Part shown: one piece after another, positions 24,666 to 34,534 of the stretch
Layout of the letters: every line of letters begins with the position of its first letter
Numbering within the stretch: the first letter of the stretch is position 1
DNA from: Inia geoffrensis
Taxonomy: Eukaryota > Chordata > Mammalia > Artiodactyla > Iniidae
Reading direction: 5' to 3'
Assembly (NCBI GenBank): GCA_036417435.1
Contig: CM070899.1
Span: forward strand, 147,574,237 to 147,638,236
DNA length: 64,000 bases
Notes under the pieces: generated by a model
Databases searched by the model: none
What the model saw: the letters and a program-made list of their open reading frames with translations, nothing else
Told to the model about the DNA's origin: nothing
Translations under genes and position numbers: made by a program

Positions 24666-24753
24666 GGATGCAGCCAACTCTGTATTCTGTGAAGGAGGCT
24701 CTTCTTGGCAGACCTGCCTGGGTACGGACAGGCTATGAAATCTGTTATTACAA
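24666..24753 (+). CDS. AGBL1: AGBL1 exon H: N-domain
   Basis: An 88-base exon: two bases complete Gly, then [20 protein letters not shown] and TGYEICYY plus AA. The consensus donor gtaagt follows. The conserved motif is GM-P--YSV-EA------W-R-G--ICYYKN. The AA joins A of the next exon to give Lys. Confidence 0.96.
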
Positions 24754-26385
24754 GTAAGTTAGAGTGTTGTTAGCTTCCTTTGCTCTTCTGTTCTCTCTCA
24801 ATTTCCTGCTTCTCCATGTTAATCTTATAAACCTGAGCAATCTGTGCTTGTCTGCTGTACTTGTCACTCTTCCAATGGCAAACGCTCTGTCCTTCAGAAG
24901 CCTAAGCGTGTTAAATGGCACCCACAGTAGACCTCAAGAAATATCTTTTGATTTTTCTGAAAAGTCATCTATTCTTATTTAAGCACCTTAAAACCTTGAG
25001 ACCTTACTGTTGGATATTATTGTATAGACTCAACCTATGATTAGTGCATCAAGCTTCAGTTCTTTTCCTGTTTCCATTGGTCCCAGTGAGCAAAAAGTGT
25101 GAGGTATTCTAACTTATTCTTATCCCTCTCATGCTTCAGTTTTCCAAAGCAGATAAACATGAATATGTGAGAAATATACTTAAGTAACTGTTCCTCCACA
25201 GAAAGATAAATTTTGGAAAAAATAGAAGAGAAAGGTATTTTCAGAATTCATCTTCAACTCTTGATCAGTAGCCACTTTCATCAATGTATCCTGTAAAGTT
25301 GTAATGAAATTTGAATTATCCGTATATGTTGATAAAATACGTGCATGCATTCCAGACCCGTGAATTGCTTATTTGTGCATTTTCCTTTGCTAGAAAATAA
25401 AATACAGATTCATAAGACAAAAAAAAGGATAGGGAGTGTGGACAGGTAGAAACTATGTAGCTAATTATTAGCTTGTTGCTGGTTTCTTATAAAAAACTGA
25501 TAGGCCAGTACTTATTTCCTTGGATAAAGTAATGTATATCTCTTTCTGAGATTACAGGAGGCCCCTAAAAATATTATCAGGCATTCTTGAGTTCAGGATA
25601 GTTGCAAATATCAAAAAGAAAGAGTAAAAATGCTTATGCCTCTTGGCTTTTGAGACTGTAAGGACAGGAGCATTGACAGATAAGAAGGTCAAGAATCTTG
25701 TTGCTCTATCAGACACAAGGGCAATCATCACCATAGAAGTAAGGATAGTCTATAAAGCACAGAGATGGGCTAATAGTTTGTAATGAAAGAGTCAGCAGTC
25801 TTTAGTCTTGGATGTATTAGAATATGGACCTGGGTAGTATTTTCATTATGTTCTTCAGAACAATAGCAAAGCCATACAATGTTGTTGGTTTTCCATAGCA
25901 ATGACTTTCTGACCCACCTATCTACAGACTCTCAGGATCCTCTTATGGTCCAAAGAGATTGAGACTAAAATCATCTCAAGGTGACAGGGGCCACAGCTGT
26001 AGGGGAAAATAATGGAAGCATAAATTTGGACTTTGGTGTGTCAAGAATAACTCTTAGTGTCCTCGAGAAATAGTAATTCTAAATAAACATGAAAGACCCA
26101 GCTTGCAGTGGTCTTGGATCTGGAGGTTAGTAAGAGATTGAACAAACATAACATTCAGCATCCTCTGGGGGAAGTGGGGGGGATAGCTCTCCCTGGAGGC
26201 TGCTTCCTTGGAGGTGGGGGATCAGGCATGGGCTTAAGGGGATTTAGAATCTGCCAAGAGGAAAAGGAAGAAATCAAACATCCCAAAGCGGAGTCTTGGC
26301 CTAAAGAATGACAATGTTAGTGTTAATAGCGTTTAGATTCATTAACAAGACGATTGTTATGTGATTAAAGAGTAACAGAGGGGTA
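24754..26385. other. AGBL1 intron, 5' part
   Basis: No repeat family, exon or RNA gene recognised. Moderately AT-rich. Confidence 0.5.
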
Positions 26386-26501
26386 ACATGAAAACCATGA
26401 ATGTGTAATGTAATTCATTTTTCATCTTCCAGCCATGAGTACAACAGAGATGAATGGATAAGATTGCTACATTATAACGTAGTTTGTTTTACACCAATTC
26501 A
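26386..26501. repeat. Duplicated module, copy 1
   Basis: About 115 bases that recur, diverged, at 27697-27814 in the same orientation. Shared blocks include 'tgaaaaccat', 'ttttcat-ttccagcc', 'acaacagag', 'gaatggataaga' and 'ttgtttta'. I do not recognise a repeat family. Confidence 0.65.
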
Positions 26502-27696
26502 CCGCATTGTGTTAACATATTTCCAATAATGTGATCTAACAACAGGATAGATATGTTATGTGTATCTCTATTCAGCTGCAAATCAGAGTGCCTTTCCCTA
26601 CCGTAGAATGCCTTAGATTATACAATGTATTTATTTCTGTCTTTTACCCATCACAATCTTTGAGTTGATCTGCTTTTGAAGGTTTTTTGGCTTCATCCCT
26701 GACTTTATGCTCTCTAATGTATTAATTTGGGAGAACTTTACCTCCTATTTCTTCGTCTCTAATATGTCATCAGGAAGACTCAGAAGTCTTATTTCTATTA
26801 CATTCTTATATTTAGTACCATGTTCTAAAGGGGGTGCCAGGGTGCTTATTGTGGAGAGAACCATGAGCCATGGTACCTGAGTATATCTATGGGAGGGTGA
26901 AAGAAAAGAGTACTCAGAGAGAATGGGATATCCATTTCCTTCAAAAAGTGATAGCAGCAGTGATCAGTTAAGGAGGTGGGCTGACTGCTTTGTGGGTCCG
27001 AGCATCATACTTAGAAATTGATCTCCAGACTATTTTGATAAGATATACTAATCCATGTACTTTGAATATAGCATTGTTCATAATTTAAAAAAATCAATTA
27101 TACACGCCTTACTATACTAATATATTATGCATACTAGAAAACATGCAGAAAGTTTAGGATTTTAAGACATGGGGAAAAGATGAGAAAAGTAATTTTAAGT
27201 TTAAATCTTTAAATTTTAAATGTAAAATTATTATATATTTTTTTACTATTGGTAACTCAGGGCATCCTATACCCTTAAGGTTTACCATGAAAAATATAGT
27301 TGTAAATTGCCTGTTGGGCTAATTTTGAAAAATTGTGGTTAATTTCTCCAATCTAATTAGGTAATTTTTACACAAATAAGAATTCTTGAGAAAGACCTAA
27401 TATTAAGGTAGGAGGTAGGCCATGTCAATTCTTTCATTTTCTCGGTCATTTGTGTTTAAAATGTAATATTATTATCAATCTCTGAATTCCAAGCAGAATT
27501 TAGAAAAAACTAATTATCTATATTGCAGGGTTTAGTTTGATTTAGATAATATAATCTGTAGATCCACTAGAGAAGCCTTCTGCAAGTTTAAATACCTTGC
27601 CAGAAGCTAAAATCTAATGAATGAGAGAGATGGTGAGCTATTCTCATCCCTCCCTCAGGAAGCCTACTGTACAGCAGTCGATACTAAACTACATGA
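26502..27696. other. AT-rich sequence between the duplicated modules
   Basis: Very AT-rich, especially 27040-27500. No open frame of note and no repeat I can name. Confidence 0.5.
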
Positions 27697-27814
27697 CATA
27701 TGAAAACCATAGATACAAAATGTAATGTGTTTTTCATATTCCAGCCCTGGAAAACAACAGAGAAGAATGGATAAGACTGCTATAGTGTAGTCTAGCTTGT
27801 TTTATAATTATTCA
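27697..27814. repeat. Duplicated module, copy 2
   Basis: Partner of 26386-26501, offset by about 1.31 kb. Both copies contain a splice-acceptor-like 'tttttcat-ttccag' followed by a short A-rich stretch. Confidence 0.65.
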
Positions 27815-28209
27815 TCATAGTAGCTTGACTTGGACAGCATAAGGGCAGCGTTGTCCATCCCCATATTAAACCTTAGACAACTTTCTTTCTTCTTTATTAG
27901 ATCATAATAAATTTAAAGAGAAATTCTAATATCTTCTCCCTGTGTTCAGTAGATCAGTTCTTCTTGCCCCTCCCCTGGGGTACCTCCTCCCCCCCTCATC
28001 CCACCCCCTCGCCCACCCACCTGGCAGATCCCTAAGCCAGAAAATCAAAAGGGATCCCCCAGAGGAAAGAACAGAAATGGACAGGGGTATTTTTCCATGC
28101 CTCTTGTAAAAGTAAGCAAGGACTGTTTTAGTTCCTGCTTTATTTACTTCCCTGCGGTCTGCTTCTCCCTCTAATGTACACACAGCCTCACACCTTTTTG
28201 AATTTTCTC

Positions 28210-28605
28210 CCAGCTGTGGTCTAAAGTAATTTTGGTGCCAAAGGGCAGAGGGAGGGAAGCTGCATGCTCAGAGTGGCCATGTAATACACAACAGCTGATC
28301 TCTTCTGACATTTATCTCTGCTCGTGAGAGGAGATGGAACAGCTCACTCATGAAGATGAATGTCATACAAGAGCTCTGCCATCATGCATCCTTCCCAGGG
28401 ATCTCAGGAGAGAGATTTGGTGCTATGCAGAATACAGAATATTAGAAACTCTGCAGACGCGGGGCAGCCTGGTGATTTGACTGCCCTGCCTTATTAGATC
28501 CTGTTAAGTGAAATGATGCTCCCATGTTAAACAGAGCCATCGTCGTTATAAGGTTATCTAATTCACTCTCTATCTTGGCATTTGCTTCTATGTTCATGCA
28601 CACAC
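28210..28605. other. Repeat-free intronic segment of balanced composition
   Basis: Between AT-rich DNA and a SINE lies about 400 bases of even base composition with no repeat signature, including 'ttaagtgaaatgatgctccc' and 'atcgtcgttataaggttatc'. It could be a conserved noncoding element, but conservation cannot be measured here. Confidence 0.25.
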
Positions 28606-28764
28606 AGAAAAAAAAAAAAAAAAAAACTTCCCAAAGATAAAAAAAAAATGACTTCCCAGCATATTTTAACATACAAATGGAAGGAGACTGAGTTCATAAC
28701 CATGCATTTGTGTACTTTGCTCTTTGCTACATTGAAAGGTTTATGATTTTAAAAGTGCAGACCC

Positions 28765-28979
28765 GGGCTTCCCTGGTGGCGCAGTGGTTGAGAGTCCGCC
28801 TGCCGATGCAGGAGACACGGGTTCGTGCCCCGGTCCGGGAAGATCCCACATGCCACGGAGCGGCTGGGCCCGTGAGCCATGGCCACTGAACCTGCGCGTC
28901 CGGAGCCTGTGCTCCGCGACGGGAGAGGCCACAACAGTGAGAGGCCCGCGTACCAAAAAAAAAAAAAAAAAAAAAAAAG
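28765..28979 (+). repeat. CHR-type SINE, short subtype
   Basis: A forward copy with a long A-tail. The exact 10-bp duplications gtgcagaccc at 28755-28764 and 28980-28989 bound it. Confidence 0.95.
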
Positions 28980-29179
28980 GTGCAGACCCTTCCGAGGATA
29001 AATTGTTCAGGGAATGGAAAAGCAAAGGGGAGCCTTTTAACTGTGGAATGGCTGATCTATCCATATCATGTTTGACCCAACATGCATCTAGGATCTGGCA
29101 TATTTGAGAGCACGGTTGATTTTCACCAGACTTCTTCTCCCCCTAGACGAGCAGACCAAGGAGAGAAAGTTTCTGGAGT

Positions 29180-29390
29180 GAAACTTCTACCACTCATTAA
29201 CGATGTGACCTTGGGGCAAATTACTCCAGCCTCTCTCAACTTCAGATTCCTCATCAGTAAAAGGGGATAATAATGGTATCTACTTGATAAATCTGTGCTG
29301 AGGATGAAGTGAAATGAGATAAAGCACATGGAAATCTTACAACAGTGTCTGGTGCATAGTGGATGTTCAGTGAGTGTTAGCAATTATTAG
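29180..29390 (+). repeat. MIR SINE
   Basis: 'cgatgtgaccttggggcaaa', 'agattcctcatcagtaaaag' and 'cagtgtctggtgcatagtgg' follow the MIR consensus in order. Confidence 0.75.
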
Positions 29391-30605
29391 TAATTAGTAG
29401 AAGCTTCTCAGTGGCATCAAATACCAGTGACATAAAGAATCAGTGGTATGAATAATTTTCTCACTAGCTATCATCTGGATTATTTTACATTCCTTCTCTT
29501 ATTTTAGACTTCAGGTTTATAGGTATCTCTGATTTATGAAAACCAAAACTTCAAATTCTTACTTGCTGAATTGAACCAAAAGACCTCTTGTCCTTTTATC
29601 CATTGTTATGAGACAGGTGATAAAATGAAAAATAATCTTGTTTTGGGGGTAAGCCCACACCTAGGGTTGAATCCTGTTTATTGTGCTTGTTGTGTGGAGT
29701 TCCTCAAGACACTTAACATCTCAATTTTCCCAGTCTGTAGAGTGTGCATAATAATACCTTGAAAGGATGTAATTAGGATTAGAGATAAGATATGCCAAGT
29801 ATTCTAATTATTACTTCTAGAGTCTTAGGTCCATTTATTCAGTCTTAGCTGAACAGCTGCTAAGTCCAGGTACTGTGCCAAGCGTGAAGATATACAGACA
29901 AATAAGCATAATCCCTGCCATAAAGCATGGGCAGTGAGGGAGAGGCACAATGTGATAAGGATTATGTAAAAGGGTGGACATTGGGGAAGACTTCCTGAAA
30001 GAGGAAACACTTGCGTTGAGTCTTGAAGGAGGAAGAAGAGTTGGCTAAATGAGGAAGAAGGAAAGCATTTCTATACAAAGGAAGAACATGGGAACCATTT
30101 GAAATATAAAGGATGAATGTTACTGCCTTGCAAACATCCCTCAGTATGTTCATATCATAATTGGGAAAACAAAAAGAACTTGATAGGATCTCACTTTATC
30201 ATGGACAGATCTAATTGTAGCAAGCCAAGTGTTTCACTTTGGAGATTTATGGAACACTTCACTTTGAAGAAGGTGAACTTGGGAAAGTTTAAAGGTTTCT
30301 GAAGAGGAAACCTTTGCTAGAGGTGGAGTCATCTCCGGGACTCTCCCACTACAATGCAGCCACCAGGAGACTCCAGTAGGGACGCCTGATGTTTGCTTTA
30401 GTTTCACCTACAGTGTAGACCCTGGATTAGGGTTGCAAGTGAATCTGCTTTAGCTGAAACTCATGCTAAATGAGGTGATTTTCATTTTTCTTAAATTCCA
30501 GCCATCAGCAACCGTCCTGAAGAGGGCTGGATTATTAGTGGGGAGCTTTTAGTCTTGCCCACAACCATCTTGCCCATGATGCTACAGCAAGGGTGTGTGT
30601 ACAAC

Positions 30606-30648
<43 letters not shown>

Positions 30649-30850
30649 GGGAGGGTGAGGAGGTAGATTTTATAGCCCAAACTACCATTCTAAACTTTCC
30701 TTAAATCACTAGAACCTTGGTCCACAGAAGCTCAAAAGCTAAAAATTATTCTATTTTATTTCTCACTCCATTTCACTGTAGCTGTTCCCTGCCTGGAGTC
30801 CAGTTTTGGTTTGAATGGTGGAAAGAGCCTAGGGATGGGAATTTCATAGT
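29391..30850. other. AGBL1 intron
   Basis: A weak MIR-like stretch at 29700-29810 and a GT microsatellite at 30608-30645. The rest is unrecognised. Confidence 0.45.
30608..30645. repeat. (GT)n microsatellite
   Basis: About 19 uninterrupted TG units. Confidence 0.97.
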
Positions 30851-32178
30851 CTTTTTTTTTTTCAGAGAGAGCAGCAACTAGGGTGCATTTATTTCCTCCT
30901 GGGCCTGGCAGGCTGGGAGCAGAATACAGACTAAGGTACTGGGGCACGTGGCCTGTTATGGCCTGGAGTTCCGCTGCCTGGGTGGTAACTGAATGGGTGT
31001 GCCAGGGTGTGTAGGGACTGGAGTGATCCTCCCAGAACTAAGAGAAGGGCCCTTGGGGTGTGCAAGCAGCACAAACGTTGGGCTTGGCACAGATGCAAAA
31101 CAGGGGTTATGGAGTAGATGTGAGATGGGTGTGCTGGGGCAGGGTGTGTTGAAGCATGTTGGGCCCTGGCTGTTGACTGAGAATCCGGGTGCCAAGGTCT
31201 AGGAGAACAGAAAGGCCTGTGGGTCAGCAGGAGCCATGAAGATGTGACTGCAAACAGGATCAACCCTGGGGGGAGACGGAAGAGTCCAAGGTGACTCCTA
31301 CAGTGAGGTGATGAGGGGGCAGGTCTGGAACTCCCGTTCAGGAATACATGGTCAGCTGTAGCCACTCCTGGGTGTTCACCTGGATTTTTCCAGTGCCATC
31401 TTTGTCAAGAGATTTGAAGGCACGGAATATGGCATCCAGTCTGACCAGGCAGCTGATGGAAGTTGTCAAAATCCATGTTCCCTCCCTCATCTGATTAGCG
31501 TCGGATGATCATGTTGTAGAGATGCTCATTCAGGCGGAATCCTGCTGCCTCAAAGGCCCCTGGGAGTTCACTGCTGCCAATGGTCCCTGAACGGTCAATG
31601 TCAAACTGTTTGTATATGGCCTGCCACTTTTTGATGTTGCTCCACAAGTACGTGAATTCCTCGAAGTCCAGCTTGCCGGTCGTGTCACTATCCATAACAG
31701 CCACCATGCTGAGACGTGACAATGCCAATACCATCAGTCTTCATATCAGGATGTCGGGTCACGACTTTGTTGAGAATGTGCATGAGCTCTGTGGCACTGA
31801 CCTCCATGTCCTCTCCAGCCAGCTGGGCAAAGAGCCTCCGGAACTGCCACGCCTTCTCACTCTCATTGGCCTCGATGTTGGAGTAATAGTTGGAGCGAGG
31901 GGGCGGAGGCTCTGGGTTGTACTGCGCAGCCGCCTCACTAATGGCGCTAATGACCCCGCCCAGGATGCGCACGGAAGTTCGGCCGCCGCCGCCAACGCCG
32001 CCGCCGCTTCTTTCTTCTCTTCTGCCGAGGCCGTAACCGCCACCCGGAGCAGGCCTCTGAGCACATTCCCTAGGCCCCCGCCTCCCCAGCCGCCTGTTCC
32101 ACCCTTCAAGAACGAGTTAACCAGGAACATGGCTGTGACTCAAGATTCCGCCTCGCTCACGCGTCGGCCGGTCAGCTA
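30851..32178 (-). pseudogene. CAPNS1: CAPNS1 processed pseudogene (calpain small subunit 1)
   Basis: An intronless antisense retrocopy of the calpain small subunit mRNA. Its poly-A tail is the T-run at about 30851-30862, followed leftwards-to-right by 3' UTR, coding region (ATG at 32130-32128 to a stop at 31340-31338) and a GC-rich 5' UTR. Recognisable parts are MFLVNSFLKGG at the start, AMRILGGVISAISEAAAQYN-type sequence at 31972, 'FRRLFAQLAGEDMEVSATEL', the EF-hand segments 'MDSDTTGKLDFEEF' and 'FDIDRSGTIGSSELPGAFEA', and a C-terminus matching '..EWLQLTMYS'. Frameshifts occur in the glycine-rich region (now read as poly-Ala), near 31715 and near 31490. It therefore cannot encode the regulatory subunit of the calpain protease. 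Confidence 0.93.
31960..32178 (-). other. CpG-rich 5' part of the CAPNS1 retrocopy
   Basis: This segment, with repeated GCC/GGC around 31980-32020, is much richer in CpG than the intron around it. It derives from the glycine-coding and 5' UTR part of CAPNS1, and its CpG content reflects the parent gene. Confidence 0.7.
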
Positions 32179-32846
32179 GTCTCCATATTCTTATTTTTAC
32201 TCTCTCTCTTGTTCTCTCTCGTGGCTGGTGGTGTAGCATAGAATTTGCTTAGGATGAATGTGCCTGTGATGTGACTTCAGTGTACTTAGTACAGTGGGAA
32301 GCCTAAAAACAAGCAAGGCTCATGTCAGATGAGACCACCCCCACGGGCCTCGGGGGCACCTTATTAATCTTGAGGAATGGTGCAGTCTCTGTCTCCACTG
32401 CATGTAGGTGAAAAACTTGGAGATGGCAAGGCACTAGATGTATGTTTCCACGTGCTTTTACCTTCATGAATATATAGGTGTGGTGTTTGTGTTTTCACAC
32501 TCGTGCGTGTGAAGCACTATTCCACGTTCTGATTGGTTGTCAAAATGTTGACCATTTGACCAAAGTGTTGACTGGCTCATTTCACTTAGAAGAGAGGTGT
32601 AATTGACTAGGTTCAGCTAGGTGTAAACTAAATGTGTGGTTGCAGTGGAGCCTTGAAATCAGAATGAATAAAGGTAGAGCATATGTGGTTTGCATGCTTT
32701 CTGAGTTACCATCTGCTTCTTTGCATACTTGCTAATCATCAGAGCCTTAGCTCCGGAGAAACTATAGAACTTTGGGGAAACCTGGAGAAAATAGACTCAA
32801 TTAGGTCGCAAGATCCAGATGGCACCATGGGTAAAGAAGCCTTTTG
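32179..32846. other. AGBL1 intron
   Basis: Nothing recognisable. Confidence 0.5.
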
Positions 32847-32973
32847 GGGGACTTTCCTGGTGATCCAGTGGTTAAGACTCTGCTTCCACTGAAGCGGGTG
32901 CAGGTTCAGTCCCTGGTCAGGGAACTAACATCCTGCATGCAGAGCGGTGCGGTCAAGGAAAAACAAAACAAAA
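32847..32973 (+). repeat. Short tRNA-derived SINE
   Basis: 'ggggactttcctggtgatcc', 'caggttcagtccctggtcag' (B-box) and an A-rich 'aaaacaaaacaaaa' tail mark a ~125-bp tRNA-headed SINE like the ruminant Bov-tA group. Flanks gccttttgg and gcctttttg resemble a diverged duplication. Confidence 0.75.
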
Positions 32974-34389
32974 GTTGCCTTTTTGAAGTTTCTAGTCCTG
33001 TAGTCACCGAGGATATGGGTCCTATTAATAGGTTGCTGAAAAGCTGGTACATCATTGGGGATTTCCTTCTTTCCCTAGGATGCCCAAGGATCCAGGGTGC
33101 CATCTTGGCAGAAGCCGATGCAAGAGAAATGTATAGCCTGATAGGTCATAGCCCATGGAACTACCAATTTCTATTACTCCCATTCTTAGTTTTATGAATA
33201 TTGAAAAAAACCACAAAGCCAGACAGTAGATTTTCAGTTTCTTCCTTTCTTGCTCAGTTGATCATTTTTGCTTTGGTGGGAGGTGTCATGATGGTAGCAA
33301 AAAAGGCAGAAAAGAATAATCCATATTTTTTAGATTTGCAAGAACCCACAGAATAATTAGCTGCTATTTCTTCCCTCTCCTCACCCTTTCCACCAATGAA
33401 ACCCCAAAGCACAATGGCCAAGAAAGCCAACATTGTAAATGTTCAAAGGTGGAATTACATCTGTTGGTGTCCTGGTGTATTTTGCATTATAATGCAGCCT
33501 TATGGTAACCTTTCTCAGGAAAGCCTGCACAGCTGTCTCAGCATCAAGAGGCAAGGAGGGAGTGTAACTGGCAGTGAATGGGGAAAACATTGCTTGGAAT
33601 GTACTTCTGGGTGCAGATTACTTTGATACTGTTCTCTGAAGTATCAACATTGGTTCTTCATCTTTGACAAAGGAGAATGTGCATTCTCAAGCTGTAAGAA
33701 GCTGAACCACATTTGGGGTGACAAATGTATTCCTTTGGGAAGGAAGTATCGTGTAGTGGAAAGAACAAAGGCCTTGCGGGCAGATCTGGGTTTGAGTCCT
33801 GTATTGGCTACTTATTAGCCTTTTGACCTTTGAAAAATGGATTTTTCTAAGCTTTTGTTCTTTCATCCACACAATGGGTTGTTACAGTGATAACAAGGTG
33901 ACATATGTTGTGTTGAGTTGGAACTCTATATAGAGTAGTGATTGCTAATAAACCAGCTAGCAGGCAGAAAGGAAAGGAGGAGCTGGGCTCTGTTATCTAG
34001 AGAGAGGCAGGGGTCGAGGAACCCAGATTTGGGTAATAAAATATATGTCTATAAGAAAATCCCAGGAAGAACAGAATTATTCACATTTTCCTCTGTTTTC
34101 TAGTTCAGTGACTCTATAGCCTTCATTTTCAGACACAGCAAGGAAAGGCCTATGGCATAGACGTCACGATTAGGAGACAGATGGATTAGCCTAGATGTTG
34201 GTGATTTGGGCTCATGACCTGGCAGTAAGCTCCCTTCTCTATTTCTCCGTTTTCTAAATTTTGCTCACCAGGTGTTTCAAGTGAAGGACGTTTTGCTAGT
34301 ATATAACACCAAAGGTTTATGGCATCTCGAACCCTAAATGACTGTTTTCCCCAGCTTTCCCTCATTCTCGTCTCTTCTTTCTCTTGTAG
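32974..34389. other. AGBL1 intron, 3' end
   Basis: Contains the MIR at 33735-33925. The remainder is unrecognised. It ends with the acceptor 'tctcttctttctcttgtag'. Confidence 0.5.
33735..33925 (+). repeat. MIR SINE
   Basis: 'cgtgtagtggaaagaacaaa', 'gatctgggtttgagtcctgt' and 'ttttgacctttgaaaaatgg' follow the MIR consensus. Confidence 0.65.
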
Positions 34390-34534
34390 AAATCATTATC
34401 GCCAGAGCACAGCCATCACAGGGGCAGAGTCTGGGAAGTGCTATTACACCCTCACCTTTGCCGTCAGCTTCCCGCATGCCGAGGATGTCTGCTACCTGGC
34501 CTACCACTATCCCTACACCTACACCGCCCTCATG
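34390..34534 (+). CDS. AGBL1: AGBL1 exon I: N-domain end
   Basis: A 145-base exon: one base completes Lys, then 48 codons reading [40 protein letters not shown] and PYTYTALM. It ends in phase 0 at donor gtaact. [15 protein letters not shown] is among the most conserved strings of the cytosolic carboxypeptidases and packs against the catalytic domain. A 9.6-kb intron precedes it and an 11.9-kb intron follows. Confidence 0.96.

Noticed and set aside
28769..28830. tRNA gene suggested by A- and B-box sequences
   Set aside because: The boxes belong to the tRNA-derived head of SINEs; no cloverleaf with intact acceptor stem follows.
31580..32179. 199-codon + strand frame
   Set aside because: It is the antisense shadow of the CAPNS1 retrocopy.
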